A stretch of DNA of 18,622 bases from contig JANWHC010000011.1 of the NCBI GenBank assembly GCA_025450615.1, positions 1-18,622 of the forward strand. The letters run 5' to 3'. The translations under genes were made by a program, and so were the position numbers. Origin of the DNA: Minisyncoccota bacterium (GTDB lineage: Bacteria > Patescibacteriota > Minisyncoccia > Phycocordibacterales > DATDWN01). Positions 1 to 5,652 of the stretch are shown piece by piece. A model generated the notes under the pieces. That model was not told the DNA's origin. It saw nothing but the letters and a program-made list of their open reading frames with translations, and did no database searches. Position 1 is the stretch's first letter. Each line of letters starts with the position of its first letter.

Positions 1-430
1 CTTCATATATAGCAAATCCAGAGAGTTTTCCAATTTTATACACATCAATAAATCCTGGCGCCTCAACAACTTCACCGTTCACAAAATTTTCTTGGGGAAT
101 ATAAGGACTAAGTAATTTCATTGTATCAATTAAGTTTTGTTTTTTTGTGAATATTGTAACTTTAAAATCAGTTAAACGATCATACGTTTTTTCATCACCA
201 ATCATGTCACAGTCACCATGATTTTGATACGGAATATCATGATGTATTACAACGGATTCTGCTGTACTACTCGCTGTAAGTATTTTTGGGTATGAAAAGG
301 ATATTCCTAGATTAGAATTTCGATAGGTTTTGATTTCAGCGTTTGTAGCAACTTCAGTGTTATCTTTTAAATACCAAAAAGCTAAAACAACTCCTAAAAT
401 AATAATTATTGGGCCAACTAATTTTTTCAT
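1..430 (-). CDS. Membrane-anchored exported protein, hypothetical, C-terminus cut by window edge
   Basis: Reading the minus strand from an ATG at 430 gives 143 uninterrupted codons that run off the window edge, so only the N-terminal part is visible. It opens with MKKLVGPIIIILGVVLAFW, one hydrophobic segment (about residues 4-20) that would act as an uncleaved anchor or signal peptide. The rest is hydrophilic and would lie outside the membrane. Just after the anchor it contains a NLGISFSYP-like stretch, a pattern I associate with exported hypothetical proteins of unknown function in these genomes. It is divergent from the paralog pair starting at 517. A -10 box TATACT lies exactly six bases before the ATG, supporting this start and a leaderless mRNA. 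Function unknown. Confidence 0.72.
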   Translation of the reverse strand, partial: MKKLVGPIIIILGVVLAFWYLKDNTEVATNAEIKTYRNSNLGISFSYPKILTASSTAESVVIHHDIPYQNHGDCDMIGDEKTYDRLTDFKVTIFTKKQNLIDTMKLLSPYIPQENFVNGEVVEAPGFIDVYKIGKLSGFAIYE

Positions 431-436
431 GTGTGA

Positions 437-442
437 AGTATA
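437..442 (-). promoter_or_regulatory. -10 box for the partial gene ending at 430, leaderless spacing
   Basis: TATACT on the minus strand followed by six bases (TCACAC) and then the ATG. This spacing places transcription start at or one base from the A of the start codon. No good -35 hexamer is visible. Confidence 0.5.
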
Positions 443-461
443 GCATATGAGGATAACTTTA

Positions 462-490
462 TTGCCTTTGTATTTACATAGTTCTATAAT
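462..490 (+). promoter_or_regulatory. Sigma-70 type promoter for the 517 gene
   Basis: TTGCCT (462-467), a 17-base spacer and a consensus TATAAT (485-490). Predicted start near 497, giving a leader of about 20 bases before the ATG at 517. Confidence 0.6.
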
Positions 491-516
491 TATTGTATTA
501 AAAGTTAACCAATCTT

Positions 517-1101
517 ATGAAAAATAATTATTTATGGGGTTTGCTTATTTTGGTCGCGGTAATTTTCGGAGCGATTTTACTTGGGCTAAGCAGTGTTGGT
601 TATGATTCAATGCAGTATGCCAACAAAACATCTGAGAATAAAACAGCTACAACGAAAACTTCAACAACAAATAATACACCAAAGAAAACTACCCCTACTC
701 AACCAATAGAGGGTATGAAAACTTCACTTGGCGGAATATTTAACGAACAGGGAAGTTATCAATGTGATTATGATTCAATAACTCAACAAACTAGAACTTC
801 AAATGTGGTTTATATTTCTGGGGGAAAACTACGAGGTGAGTTTAGAACTACTACAGCACAAGGAACCCAATCAAACATTGCAGTTTACGATGGATCAAAT
901 CTGTATGTTTGGGTAGAAGGAAAAACGATTGGAACCATGACTCAACCGAAAACACTTGCTGATTTACCAGGAATAATCCCTGAAGATGTTTCTTCTGGAA
1001 AAATTCTAGGTACCGGACTCAGTAGTGTGAGCTGGAACTGTCATGCTTGGAGTAAGGATTCAACTAAACTGATGAAGCCCGCCTACGTAACATTTAACTA
1101 G
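517..1101 (+). CDS. Membrane-anchored exported protein, first of a tandem paralog pair
   Basis: 194 residues. Residues about 6-24 are hydrophobic and would anchor the protein. Residues about 35-64 are a Thr/Asn/Lys-rich linker. From about residue 66 there is a compact domain of some 129 residues, with two cysteines in the contexts YQCDYD and WNCHAW that could form a disulfide. The motifs NVVY, GKLRGEFRT and YDGSNLYVW resemble beta-rich periplasmic lipoprotein-carrier-like proteins (LolA/LppX style), but that is a weak pattern resemblance, not an identification. The neighbour at 1230 is a paralog sharing about two thirds of the domain. The gene has its own promoter (462-490) and terminator (1106-1133), so it is probably monocistronic. 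Function unknown. Confidence 0.85.
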   Translation: MKNNYLWGLLILVAVIFGAILLGLSSVGYDSMQYANKTSENKTATTKTSTTNNTPKKTTPTQPIEGMKTSLGGIFNEQGSYQCDYDSITQQTRTSNVVYISGGKLRGEFRTTTAQGTQSNIAVYDGSNLYVWVEGKTIGTMTQPKTLADLPGIIPEDVSSGKILGTGLSSVSWNCHAWSKDSTKLMKPAYVTFN

Positions 1102-1105
1102 CTTC

Positions 1106-1133
1106 GAAAAAGCCTCCATTCGGAGGCTTTTTC
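1106..1133 (+). terminator. Intrinsic terminator after the 517 gene
   Basis: A perfect 12-bp stem (GAAAAAGCCTCC / GGAGGCTTTTTC) with an ATTC loop, starting five bases after the stop codon. The T-run forms the end of the right arm, and the matching A-run makes it potentially bidirectional. Confidence 0.85.
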
Positions 1134-1229
1134 ATTCATCTCTACTTCATGTTTTTGTTGGTATGGTAAATATGTTTATCATTAACATAACCGTGCGAAG
1201 CCGAGCAATGGTCGCATGACCAAAAAAAC

Positions 1230-1778
1230 ATGAAACAATCGACACTTTGGATTTGGGTCGTGGTAATTGTCCTTATCCTAATTGGAGGAATCTGGTGGTA
1301 TTATTCTTCCGAAAACTCAGCTCTCCAGAATGAAACAGGAACAACAACTTCAACAAATTCACAAACAACATCAAATAATCAGATAGCCGGAATGAAAACG
1401 ACTCTTGGTGGAATATTCGATGATCCAGGAAGCTACCAGTGTGATTATGATCAAATAAGTTCAAGTTCTAGAAGTACAAACGTAGTATACGTTGCTGACG
1501 GGAAACTACGAGGGGAATTTAGAACCCAGACAGCAACAACAAGCACACTTAGTATGGCAGTATATGATGGTTCAAACTTGTATGTTTGGACTGAAGGAAA
1601 AGCAACTGGAAAAGTGAGTCAACCAAAAACTATAAAAGATCTTCCTTCTGCAATTCCAGAAGATATCACAAGTGGAAAGATTTTAGGTTCTGGCTTTAAC
1701 AACGTGAGTTGGAACTGTCATGCATGGAGCAAGGACACAACAAAGTTGTCGAAGCCTACTTACGTAACCTTTCAATAG
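1230..1778 (+). CDS. Membrane-anchored exported protein, second of a tandem paralog pair
   Basis: 182 residues with the same plan as its upstream neighbour: an N-terminal hydrophobic segment (about residues 6-25, Trp-rich), a Thr/Ser/Asn-rich linker (about 27-52), and a C-terminal domain from about residue 54. By hand alignment that domain is identical at about 87 of 129 positions to the first copy. Both cysteines (YQCDYD, WNCHAW) and the GKLRGEFRT and YDGSNLYVW motifs are kept, while anchor and linker have diverged. This indicates an old duplication with selection on the outer domain. No clear -10/-35 pair was found upstream. A small hairpin (TGGTC GCAT GACCA, 1209-1222) sits just before the start. 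A strong terminator follows. Function unknown. Confidence 0.85.
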   Translation: MKQSTLWIWVVVIVLILIGGIWWYYSSENSALQNETGTTTSTNSQTTSNNQIAGMKTTLGGIFDDPGSYQCDYDQISSSSRSTNVVYVADGKLRGEFRTQTATTSTLSMAVYDGSNLYVWTEGKATGKVSQPKTIKDLPSAIPEDITSGKILGSGFNNVSWNCHAWSKDTTKLSKPTYVTFQ

Positions 1779-1783
1779 TTAAT

Positions 1784-1828
1784 AGCTAAACAAAAAACCT
1801 CGCGATTGCGGGGTTTTTTTGTTTAGCT
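1784..1828. terminator. Bidirectional terminator between convergent genes
   Basis: A long near-perfect hairpin: AGCTAAACAAAAAACC pairs with GGTTTTTTTGTTTAGCT around a GC-rich inner stem. It has an A-run on one side and a T-run on the other. It serves the plus-strand gene ending at 1778 and the minus-strand peptide gene, whose stop codon (1828-1830) overlaps its edge. Confidence 0.85.
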
Positions 1829-1926
1829 TATTTCTTTCCTTCCTGACACCCACAACTGCATGTTCCGTCTGCATTTTTGTGTTCATGTCCACAAACTTCG
1901 CATTTATTTCCTTTTGTATCATCCAT
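1828..1926 (-). CDS. Small cysteine-rich, probably zinc-binding peptide (32 residues)
   Basis: A short reading frame of 32 codons plus TAA. The peptide begins MDDTKGNKCEVCGHEH, continues through a short linker, and has CSCGC near its end. The cysteines at 9 and 12 (CxxC followed by GHEH) and at 23, 25 and 27 could bind one zinc ion as a miniature zinc ribbon. It has no signal peptide or membrane segment and is strongly charged, so it is probably cytoplasmic. Evidence that it is a gene: intact cysteine spacing, a TATAAT at 1974-1979 upstream on the same strand, and a strong terminator directly after the stop. No Shine-Dalgarno sequence is evident. Possible roles are metal storage or an RNA- or protein-binding knuckle, but nothing in the sequence decides this. 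Confidence 0.7.
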   Translation of the reverse strand: MDDTKGNKCEVCGHEHKNADGTCSCGCQEGKK

Positions 1927-2007
1927 GTTTTATTTTTTGGCGAATTATTATCCATTAATAATCGACTTTTCTAATTATAAAGTTTGAAGATGAAGCGGAG
2001 ATGTAGA

Positions 2008-2029
2008 CAAAAACCACCTTTCGGTGGCT
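2008..2029 (-). terminator. Intrinsic terminator of the tmRNA gene
   Basis: On the minus strand CCACC GAAA GGTGG, a GAAA tetraloop hairpin with flanking G-U and A-U pairs, followed by TTTTTGT, about a dozen bases after the tmRNA 3' end. Confidence 0.85.
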
Positions 2030-2040
2030 CTTGTATTTTG

Positions 2041-2435
2041 TGGAGAAGGGCGGAGTTGAACCGCCGTCCAAATAAGATTTGATAATGGTTCTACACGACG
2101 TAGCTTGTTTTGTTTTTCTTAACTCTTGCCCTCTAAACTAGCAAAATAAACAAGAGTCCAGTTTTCTTTTTCTCGAAGTTGTCCCGAAACTAGGACAACT
2201 TCCAGTTTGATATATATCAACTACTTCCACATACAAACTTGGTGGAGTAGCCGCTCGCTAGGATTAATCTAAAGATTAAGCGTAAGCGAGAGCAAAGTCG
2301 TTCGCCATAAATGGTGAACGAATTGCTTTTGCAAAGGTGTTTTTAGCATCTATGCTTTTGAGCGGTTTAAAGAGTCACTCAGGCTCTGTCGTGCGCATTG
2401 TCAAAGAATTTATTTGTCAAAACCTGTCATCCCCC
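2041..2435 (-). ncRNA. ssrA: tmRNA (transfer-messenger RNA)
   Basis: One-piece tmRNA of about 395 nt that rescues stalled ribosomes with SmpB by adding a degradation tag. Visible parts: 5' end GGGGGATGACAGGTTTTGAC, the tmRNA counterpart of the D-arm region; a 3' T-arm GGCGG TTCAACT CCGCC followed by CTTCTCC and discriminator A; and G3-U pairing in the acceptor stem, the alanyl-tRNA synthetase signal. CCA is not encoded. The tag frame runs from resume codon GCT (2347-2345), preceded by CATAGAT, to TAA (2278-2276). It has 23 codons, begins AKNTFAKAIR and ends ANDFALAYA. Pseudoknot-region hairpins are clear, e.g. GAAGTTGTCC / GGGACAACTTC. smpB lies just upstream on the same strand. The 5' end is uncertain by about one base. 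Confidence 0.95.
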
Positions 2436-2466
2436 TAAAACATACCTCAATTTAAAATCTCGTTGA

Positions 2467-2559
2467 CTCATAATTTTTCTGGAGACTAGCGAGGCTCGAC
2501 GGAGTGAGCTCGAGGAATTTTTCAGTAGAAAAATATCCGTGCTCCAGAAAAGTTATGAG
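2467..2559. repeat. 93-bp long inverted repeat between smpB and ssrA
   Basis: Left arm 2467-2484 and right arm 2542-2559 are complementary at 17 of 18 positions, and the odd one is a G-T pair. The 57-bp interior folds further: a hairpin ATTTTTC AGTA GAAAAAT on the plus strand and a GC-rich segment rich in GAGC, CTCG and GGAGTGAGC words. As RNA this would be a multi-branched fold. It lies between the smpB stop and the tmRNA 5' end, so it could end smpB transcripts, mark processing, or be a dispersed repeat. Confidence 0.75.
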
Positions 2560-2599
2560 GAGAAAGAGATTTGCTTTAGGCGAACGATGTTAATGAACG

Positions 2600-3043
2600 T
2601 TATCGATCAGAAATTTCTCGTCTTTCTTGTTTTTCACTATCTCGCTTTTTCAAAGTTTCGCGTTTGTCGAACTTTTTCTTACCACGAACCTCTGCTATAT
2701 CGAGCTTTACTAAGCCTCCTTTATTATACACCGAAAGAGGCACTATTGTCAACCCCTTGGTAGACTCTATTTTACCCAATTTCTCGATTTCATCGCGCTT
2801 TAGTAACAGCTTTCGGTTCCTCTTTGGATCATAGTTCTTTGGGGTGTTGTTTGGCTGGAATGGTGGTACGAACATCCCGATCAAGTATGCCTCATTGCCT
2901 CTGAAAGTTACATGAGCTCCCTCTAACGACCCTTGGCTTTTTTTTATGGATTTCACTTCAAAACCAAAAAGTTCTATACCCGCTGTATAGGTTTCCAAAA
3001 TTTCGTAATTAAAACTGGCTTTTCGGTTTGTGATGAGGGCCAT
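2600..3043 (-). CDS. smpB: SsrA-binding protein SmpB
   Basis: 147 residues, near the usual 150-160 for the family. SmpB binds tmRNA and carries it into the empty A site of stalled ribosomes. Family features visible: N-terminal NRKASFNYEILETYTAGIEL, the GFEVKSIKKSQGSLEGAHV region, YDPKRNRKLLL, and a basic C-terminal tail starting GKKKFDKRE that is expected to enter the mRNA channel. The gene lies upstream of ssrA on the same strand, about 165 bp away across the inverted repeat at 2467-2559, and is divergent from ftsH. The ATG at 3043 is the natural family start. A TACGAT box seven bases before it suggests a very short or absent leader. The protein ends with TAA. Confident identification. Confidence 0.97.
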   Translation of the reverse strand: MALITNRKASFNYEILETYTAGIELFGFEVKSIKKSQGSLEGAHVTFRGNEAYLIGMFVPPFQPNNTPKNYDPKRNRKLLLKRDEIEKLGKIESTKGLTIVPLSVYNKGGLVKLDIAEVRGKKKFDKRETLKKRDSEKQERREISDR

Positions 3044-3050
3044 AACCAGT

Positions 3051-3056
3051 ATCGTA
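3051..3056 (-). promoter_or_regulatory. Possible -10 box for smpB
   Basis: TACGAT on the minus strand followed by seven bases and the smpB ATG, so transcription would begin at or next to the start codon. No convincing -35. Weaker than the other examples in the window. Confidence 0.35.
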
Positions 3057-3104
3057 TCACAAAAATCATTTCTATTTTATACTTTCGTTTTTAGTGTTTT
3101 CGTG

Positions 3105-3110
3105 TATACT
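3105..3110 (+). promoter_or_regulatory. -10 box for ftsH
   Basis: TATACT, 12 bases before the ATG at 3123. Transcription would begin around 3116-3118, leaving a leader of only about 5-7 bases. The -35 region (around 3082-3088, TTTCG) is not consensus. Confidence 0.5.
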
Positions 3111-3122
3111 AGGGCTTATTAT

Positions 3123-5054
3123 ATGGCTACACAGGAAAACCCTGAAAAAAAGAAAATAATTATTAGAAAGTCTGGAGGAAAACCACCAAGAGAAACATCT
3201 TTAGTAAGTTACATTGTCTCAGTTCTGGTGGTGTTTATTGCACTTTCTCTAGTTTATTCATTTGTCACAAATTCAAATGCAAAAGCGGAAGGGCAAATTT
3301 CTGTTTCTCAACTTTCTGTTGATGTTAAAGCAGGTTTGGTTAAATCAATAGTTGTTTCTGGAGATAACTTAGCTTTGGAATACAAAACTGGCGACAAGAA
3401 AATTTCTAAAAAAGAAGCTGGTGAAGCTCTTACACAGACTCTTGTAAACTATGGTGTTACAAAGGAACAGTTGAGTTCTGTAAATATAGAAATAAAAAAT
3501 GAAGGTGGTGTTGGGTACTGGATCTTAAATCTTTCTCCGATTATTTTCCCAATACTTTTTATTTTGATATTTATTTGGTTTATTACACGACAAGTTCGAG
3601 GAGCGGGAATGCAAGCATTAACTTTCGGACAATCTAAAGCTCGAATGATTGATCCAAATGACAAAAGTCAGCGAGTAACTTTTAAAGATGTTGCAGGAAG
3701 TAAAGAAGCAAAAGAAGAACTAGCTGAGATCGTAGACTTCCTTCGAAACCCAAGAAAATTCTTAGACATTGGCGCGCGAATTCCAAAAGGAATTCTTCTT
3801 ATGGGTGCTCCAGGTACAGGAAAGACTTTACTTGCTCGTGCAGTAGCGGGGGAAGCAGGAGTGGCTTTCTTCTCAATCTCAGGATCTGAATTCGTGGAAA
3901 TGTTCGTGGGTGTTGGAGCAAGTCGTGTGCGAGATTTGTTTTTGGGTGCAAAAAAGAATGCGCCAGCCATTATTTTCGTAGATGAGATCGACGCTGTGGG
4001 ACGAGTACGAGGAGTTGGAGCTGGCGGTGGAAACGACGAAAGAGAGCAAACCCTAAACCAAATTTTAGTTGAGATGGATGGTTTCGAACCCAACGAAAAA
4101 GTTATCGTGATGGCTGCGACAAACAGACCAGATGTTTTGGACCCAGCACTTTTACGACCAGGACGATTTGATCGACGAGTGACGCTAGATTTACCAGACC
4201 GAAAAGATCGAGAAGAAATACTCACAGTTCACAGTAAGAAAAAACCATTTGCAGAAGATGTAAACTTAAAAGTTATTGCTGAAAGAACACCAGGATTTTC
4301 TGGTGCAGATTTATACTCTCTAATGAACGAAGGCGCTATCTTAGCCGCTCGTGAAAGTAGAACAAAAATTTCTCAATATGACTTGATCCGATCTATCGAA
4401 AAAGTAATGCTCGGTCCTGAAAGAAAAAGTCACATCCTTTCTAAAAAAGAAAAAGAGATCACTGCTTACCACGAAGCAGGTCACGCAGTTTTGGCTTCAC
4501 TTTTGCCATACGCCGATCCTGTTCACAAAATTTCTATCATCGCTCGTGGTCGTGCCGCAGGTTATGTTTTACACCTTCCACTTGAAGATAATAAATTACA
4601 GTCTAAAAAAGAGTTTCTAGATGACATTGCGGTTTCTCTCGGCGGTTACGTTACAGAAAAAATGCTTTTCCATGATCTAACCACAGGTCCATCAAACGAC
4701 TTACAAGTCTCTACTGCCTTAGCTCGTGACATGGTCACAAAATACGGAATGTCAGATCTTCTCGGTCCAGTTGCTCTAGAAGGGCAAGGAGGCAAAGTAC
4801 TTTTTGGAAGGGGAGTTGAAGAAAAAGAATATTCACAAAAAGTTTCCGCCGACATCGACTCAGAAGTTTCTCGCATAATGAAAGAAGCTTTAGCTAAAGC
4901 AGAGAAGGTTGTCCATGAAAATAAAAACTTACTTGATGCTATCGCTGCAAGACTTATGGAAGTTGAGACTATTGAGCGTGCAGAGTTTGAAACACTACTA
5001 AAAGCGCATGGGGTTACTCCCAAAGCTAAACTCGACATCGAACACCAAGCTTAG
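3123..5054 (+). CDS. ftsH: ATP-dependent zinc metalloprotease FtsH
   Basis: 643 residues, normal family length. This membrane-bound AAA+ protease unfolds and degrades membrane and soluble proteins, including damaged or tagged ones. Order of parts: a basic N-terminus, membrane segment 1 (about 27-48), a short external domain, membrane segment 2 (about 131-156), then the AAA module with Walker A GAPGTGKT (228-235), Walker B IIFVDEID (acidic pair 287-288) and the second region of homology ATNRPDVLDPALLRPGRFDR. The peptidase zinc site is HEAGH (450-454), with the third ligand in TGPSNDL (Asp about 526). The start at ATG 3123 (MATQENPEKK) was chosen because upstream in-frame ATGs at 3030 and 3033 lie inside smpB and before the promoter. 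It is divergent from smpB and tmRNA, whose tagged products FtsH may degrade. Complete and apparently active. Confidence 0.97.
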   Translation: MATQENPEKKKIIIRKSGGKPPRETSLVSYIVSVLVVFIALSLVYSFVTNSNAKAEGQISVSQLSVDVKAGLVKSIVVSGDNLALEYKTGDKKISKKEAGEALTQTLVNYGVTKEQLSSVNIEIKNEGGVGYWILNLSPIIFPILFILIFIWFITRQVRGAGMQALTFGQSKARMIDPNDKSQRVTFKDVAGSKEAKEELAEIVDFLRNPRKFLDIGARIPKGILLMGAPGTGKTLLARAVAGEAGVAFFSISGSEFVEMFVGVGASRVRDLFLGAKKNAPAIIFVDEIDAVGRVRGVGAGGGNDEREQTLNQILVEMDGFEPNEKVIVMAATNRPDVLDPALLRPGRFDRRVTLDLPDRKDREEILTVHSKKKPFAEDVNLKVIAERTPGFSGADLYSLMNEGAILAARESRTKISQYDLIRSIEKVMLGPERKSHILSKKEKEITAYHEAGHAVLASLLPYADPVHKISIIARGRAAGYVLHLPLEDNKLQSKKEFLDDIAVSLGGYVTEKMLFHDLTTGPSNDLQVSTALARDMVTKYGMSDLLGPVALEGQGGKVLFGRGVEEKEYSQKVSADIDSEVSRIMKEALAKAEKVVHENKNLLDAIAARLMEVETIERAEFETLLKAHGVTPKAKLDIEHQA

Positions 5055-5083
5055 TTGACTTTTTTACAAATAAGGGGTATAAT
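5055..5083 (+). promoter_or_regulatory. Strong sigma-70 type promoter for the 82-residue protein
   Basis: TTGACT (5055-5060), exactly 17 bases, then TATAAT (5078-5083). It begins on the base after the ftsH stop codon and is the closest to consensus in the window. Predicted start near 5090, leader about 20 bases. Confidence 0.8.
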
Positions 5084-5109
5084 TGTAAACAGAAGGTTGG
5101 TGGATTCTT

Positions 5110-5358
5110 ATGAATGAAGAGGAAAAACTGAACGAGCAATTAGAAGCACGTGAGAGGCTTCTTCGTCGGCAGATTGAGCATGCAAGTCAAGGTATTTCCC
5201 GGATTCGTGACAAAATCGCGACTTTGGGAACTGAACCTCAACTTGTCGGTGAGCTCGACAATCTCTTGCGTGAAATCATCGCAAGGACGAAGGATCCAAC
5301 GATTGCGCTCAATGAAGCCAAACGAATCGAAACTGCTATCGATGTTGGCTTGAGGTAA
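5110..5358 (+). CDS. Small charged helical (coiled-coil) protein, hypothetical
   Basis: 82 residues, MNEEEKLNEQLEARERLLRR at the start, highly charged and almost free of helix breakers in its first half. It probably forms a helical hairpin or coiled coil. It has no cysteine, signal peptide or membrane segment, so it is probably cytoplasmic. I do not recognise a family. It has its own near-consensus promoter beginning right after ftsH and its own GC-rich terminator ten bases after the stop, so it is an independent and probably well-expressed unit. By eye its codons are richer in G and C than the neighbouring genes, which may reflect high expression or a different origin. The ATG at 5110 follows an AGAAGG about 13 bases upstream, rather far for a standard ribosome binding site. 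Confidence 0.75.
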   Translation: MNEEEKLNEQLEARERLLRRQIEHASQGISRIRDKIATLGTEPQLVGELDNLLREIIARTKDPTIALNEAKRIETAIDVGLR

Positions 5359-5367
5359 GGTTAGTGG

Positions 5368-5393
5368 GGCCGGCGCGCAAGCGTCGGCCTTTT
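5368..5393 (+). terminator. Intrinsic terminator of the 82-residue protein gene
   Basis: GGCCGGCGC GCAA GCGTCGGCC, a 9-bp GC-rich stem with one G-T pair and a GCAA tetraloop, followed by TTTT. Confidence 0.9.
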
Positions 5394-5413
5394 AACTATT
5401 AAAATATTTTAGC

Positions 5414-5545
5414 TTGTCCGCCCTCATGGAATCTGAACTACTGGGAAACCCTCGGTTTTCCCAATCCTTCCTCCACGGAAAACTCCCGTTTTCCGACCCT
5501 TTCCTCGGTTCGAGTCCAGAGTGCGAAAAATTAATAAATCAATTT
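5414..5545. other. tRNA-derived remnant with two hairpins next to tRNA-Ile
   Basis: 5414-5430 is an exact 17-bp copy (TTGTCCGCCCTCATGGA) of the tRNA-Ile 3' end at 5546-5562. It runs on into a degenerate T-arm on the minus strand (TTCAGATTCCATGAGG). Between the copies lie two hairpins, 5443-5462 (GGGAAACC / GGTTTTCCC) and 5476-5495 (CGGAAAAC TCCC GTTTTCCG), and then a T-arm-like GGTTCGAGTCCA at 5507-5518 in the opposite orientation, complementary over 12 bases to the real T-arm at 5559-5570. No complete tRNA can be folded here and no protein frame is convincing. It could be a decayed tRNA or the scar of a small element that used the tRNA 3' end as its attachment site. Confidence 0.55.
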
Positions 5546-5548
5546 TTG

Positions 5549-5622
5549 TCCGCCCTCATGGACTCGAACCATGGACCCCAGAGGTATAAGCTCTGTGCTC
5601 TAACCAACTGAGCTAAGGGCGG
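5549..5622 (-). tRNA. tRNA-Ile, anticodon UAU
   Basis: 74-nt cloverleaf: acceptor CCGCCCT / AGGGCGG, D-arm GCTC...GAGC with AGTTGGTTA loop, anticodon stem CAGAG / CTCTG with loop CTTATAC, T-arm CATGG TTCGAGT CCATG, discriminator A. The central triplet is TAT, which reads AUA (isoleucine). CCA is not encoded. Most bacteria read AUA with a CAU tRNA modified by TilS, so a directly encoded UAU is unusual. Confidence 0.92.
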
Positions 5623-5652
5623 TAATTTATATAAATTAGCACATTTCTACCT

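Noticed and set aside
1208..1222. Tiny upstream frame ATG GTC GCA TGA and a 5-bp hairpin before the second paralog
   Set aside because: Too short to separate from chance; no matching structure before the first paralog.
2436..2466. tmRNA promoter
   Set aside because: TATGTT is only three bases from the tmRNA 5' end and no -35 fits; the RNA may be processed from a longer transcript, so no promoter is called.
3030..3122. Upstream in-frame extension of ftsH with a hydrophobic stretch
   Set aside because: It starts inside smpB and crosses the TATACT -10 box. The start at 3123 gives a normal FtsH N-terminus.
5414..5611. Possible 65-residue plus-strand protein
   Set aside because: It runs through the tRNA remnant and antisense through tRNA-Ile.
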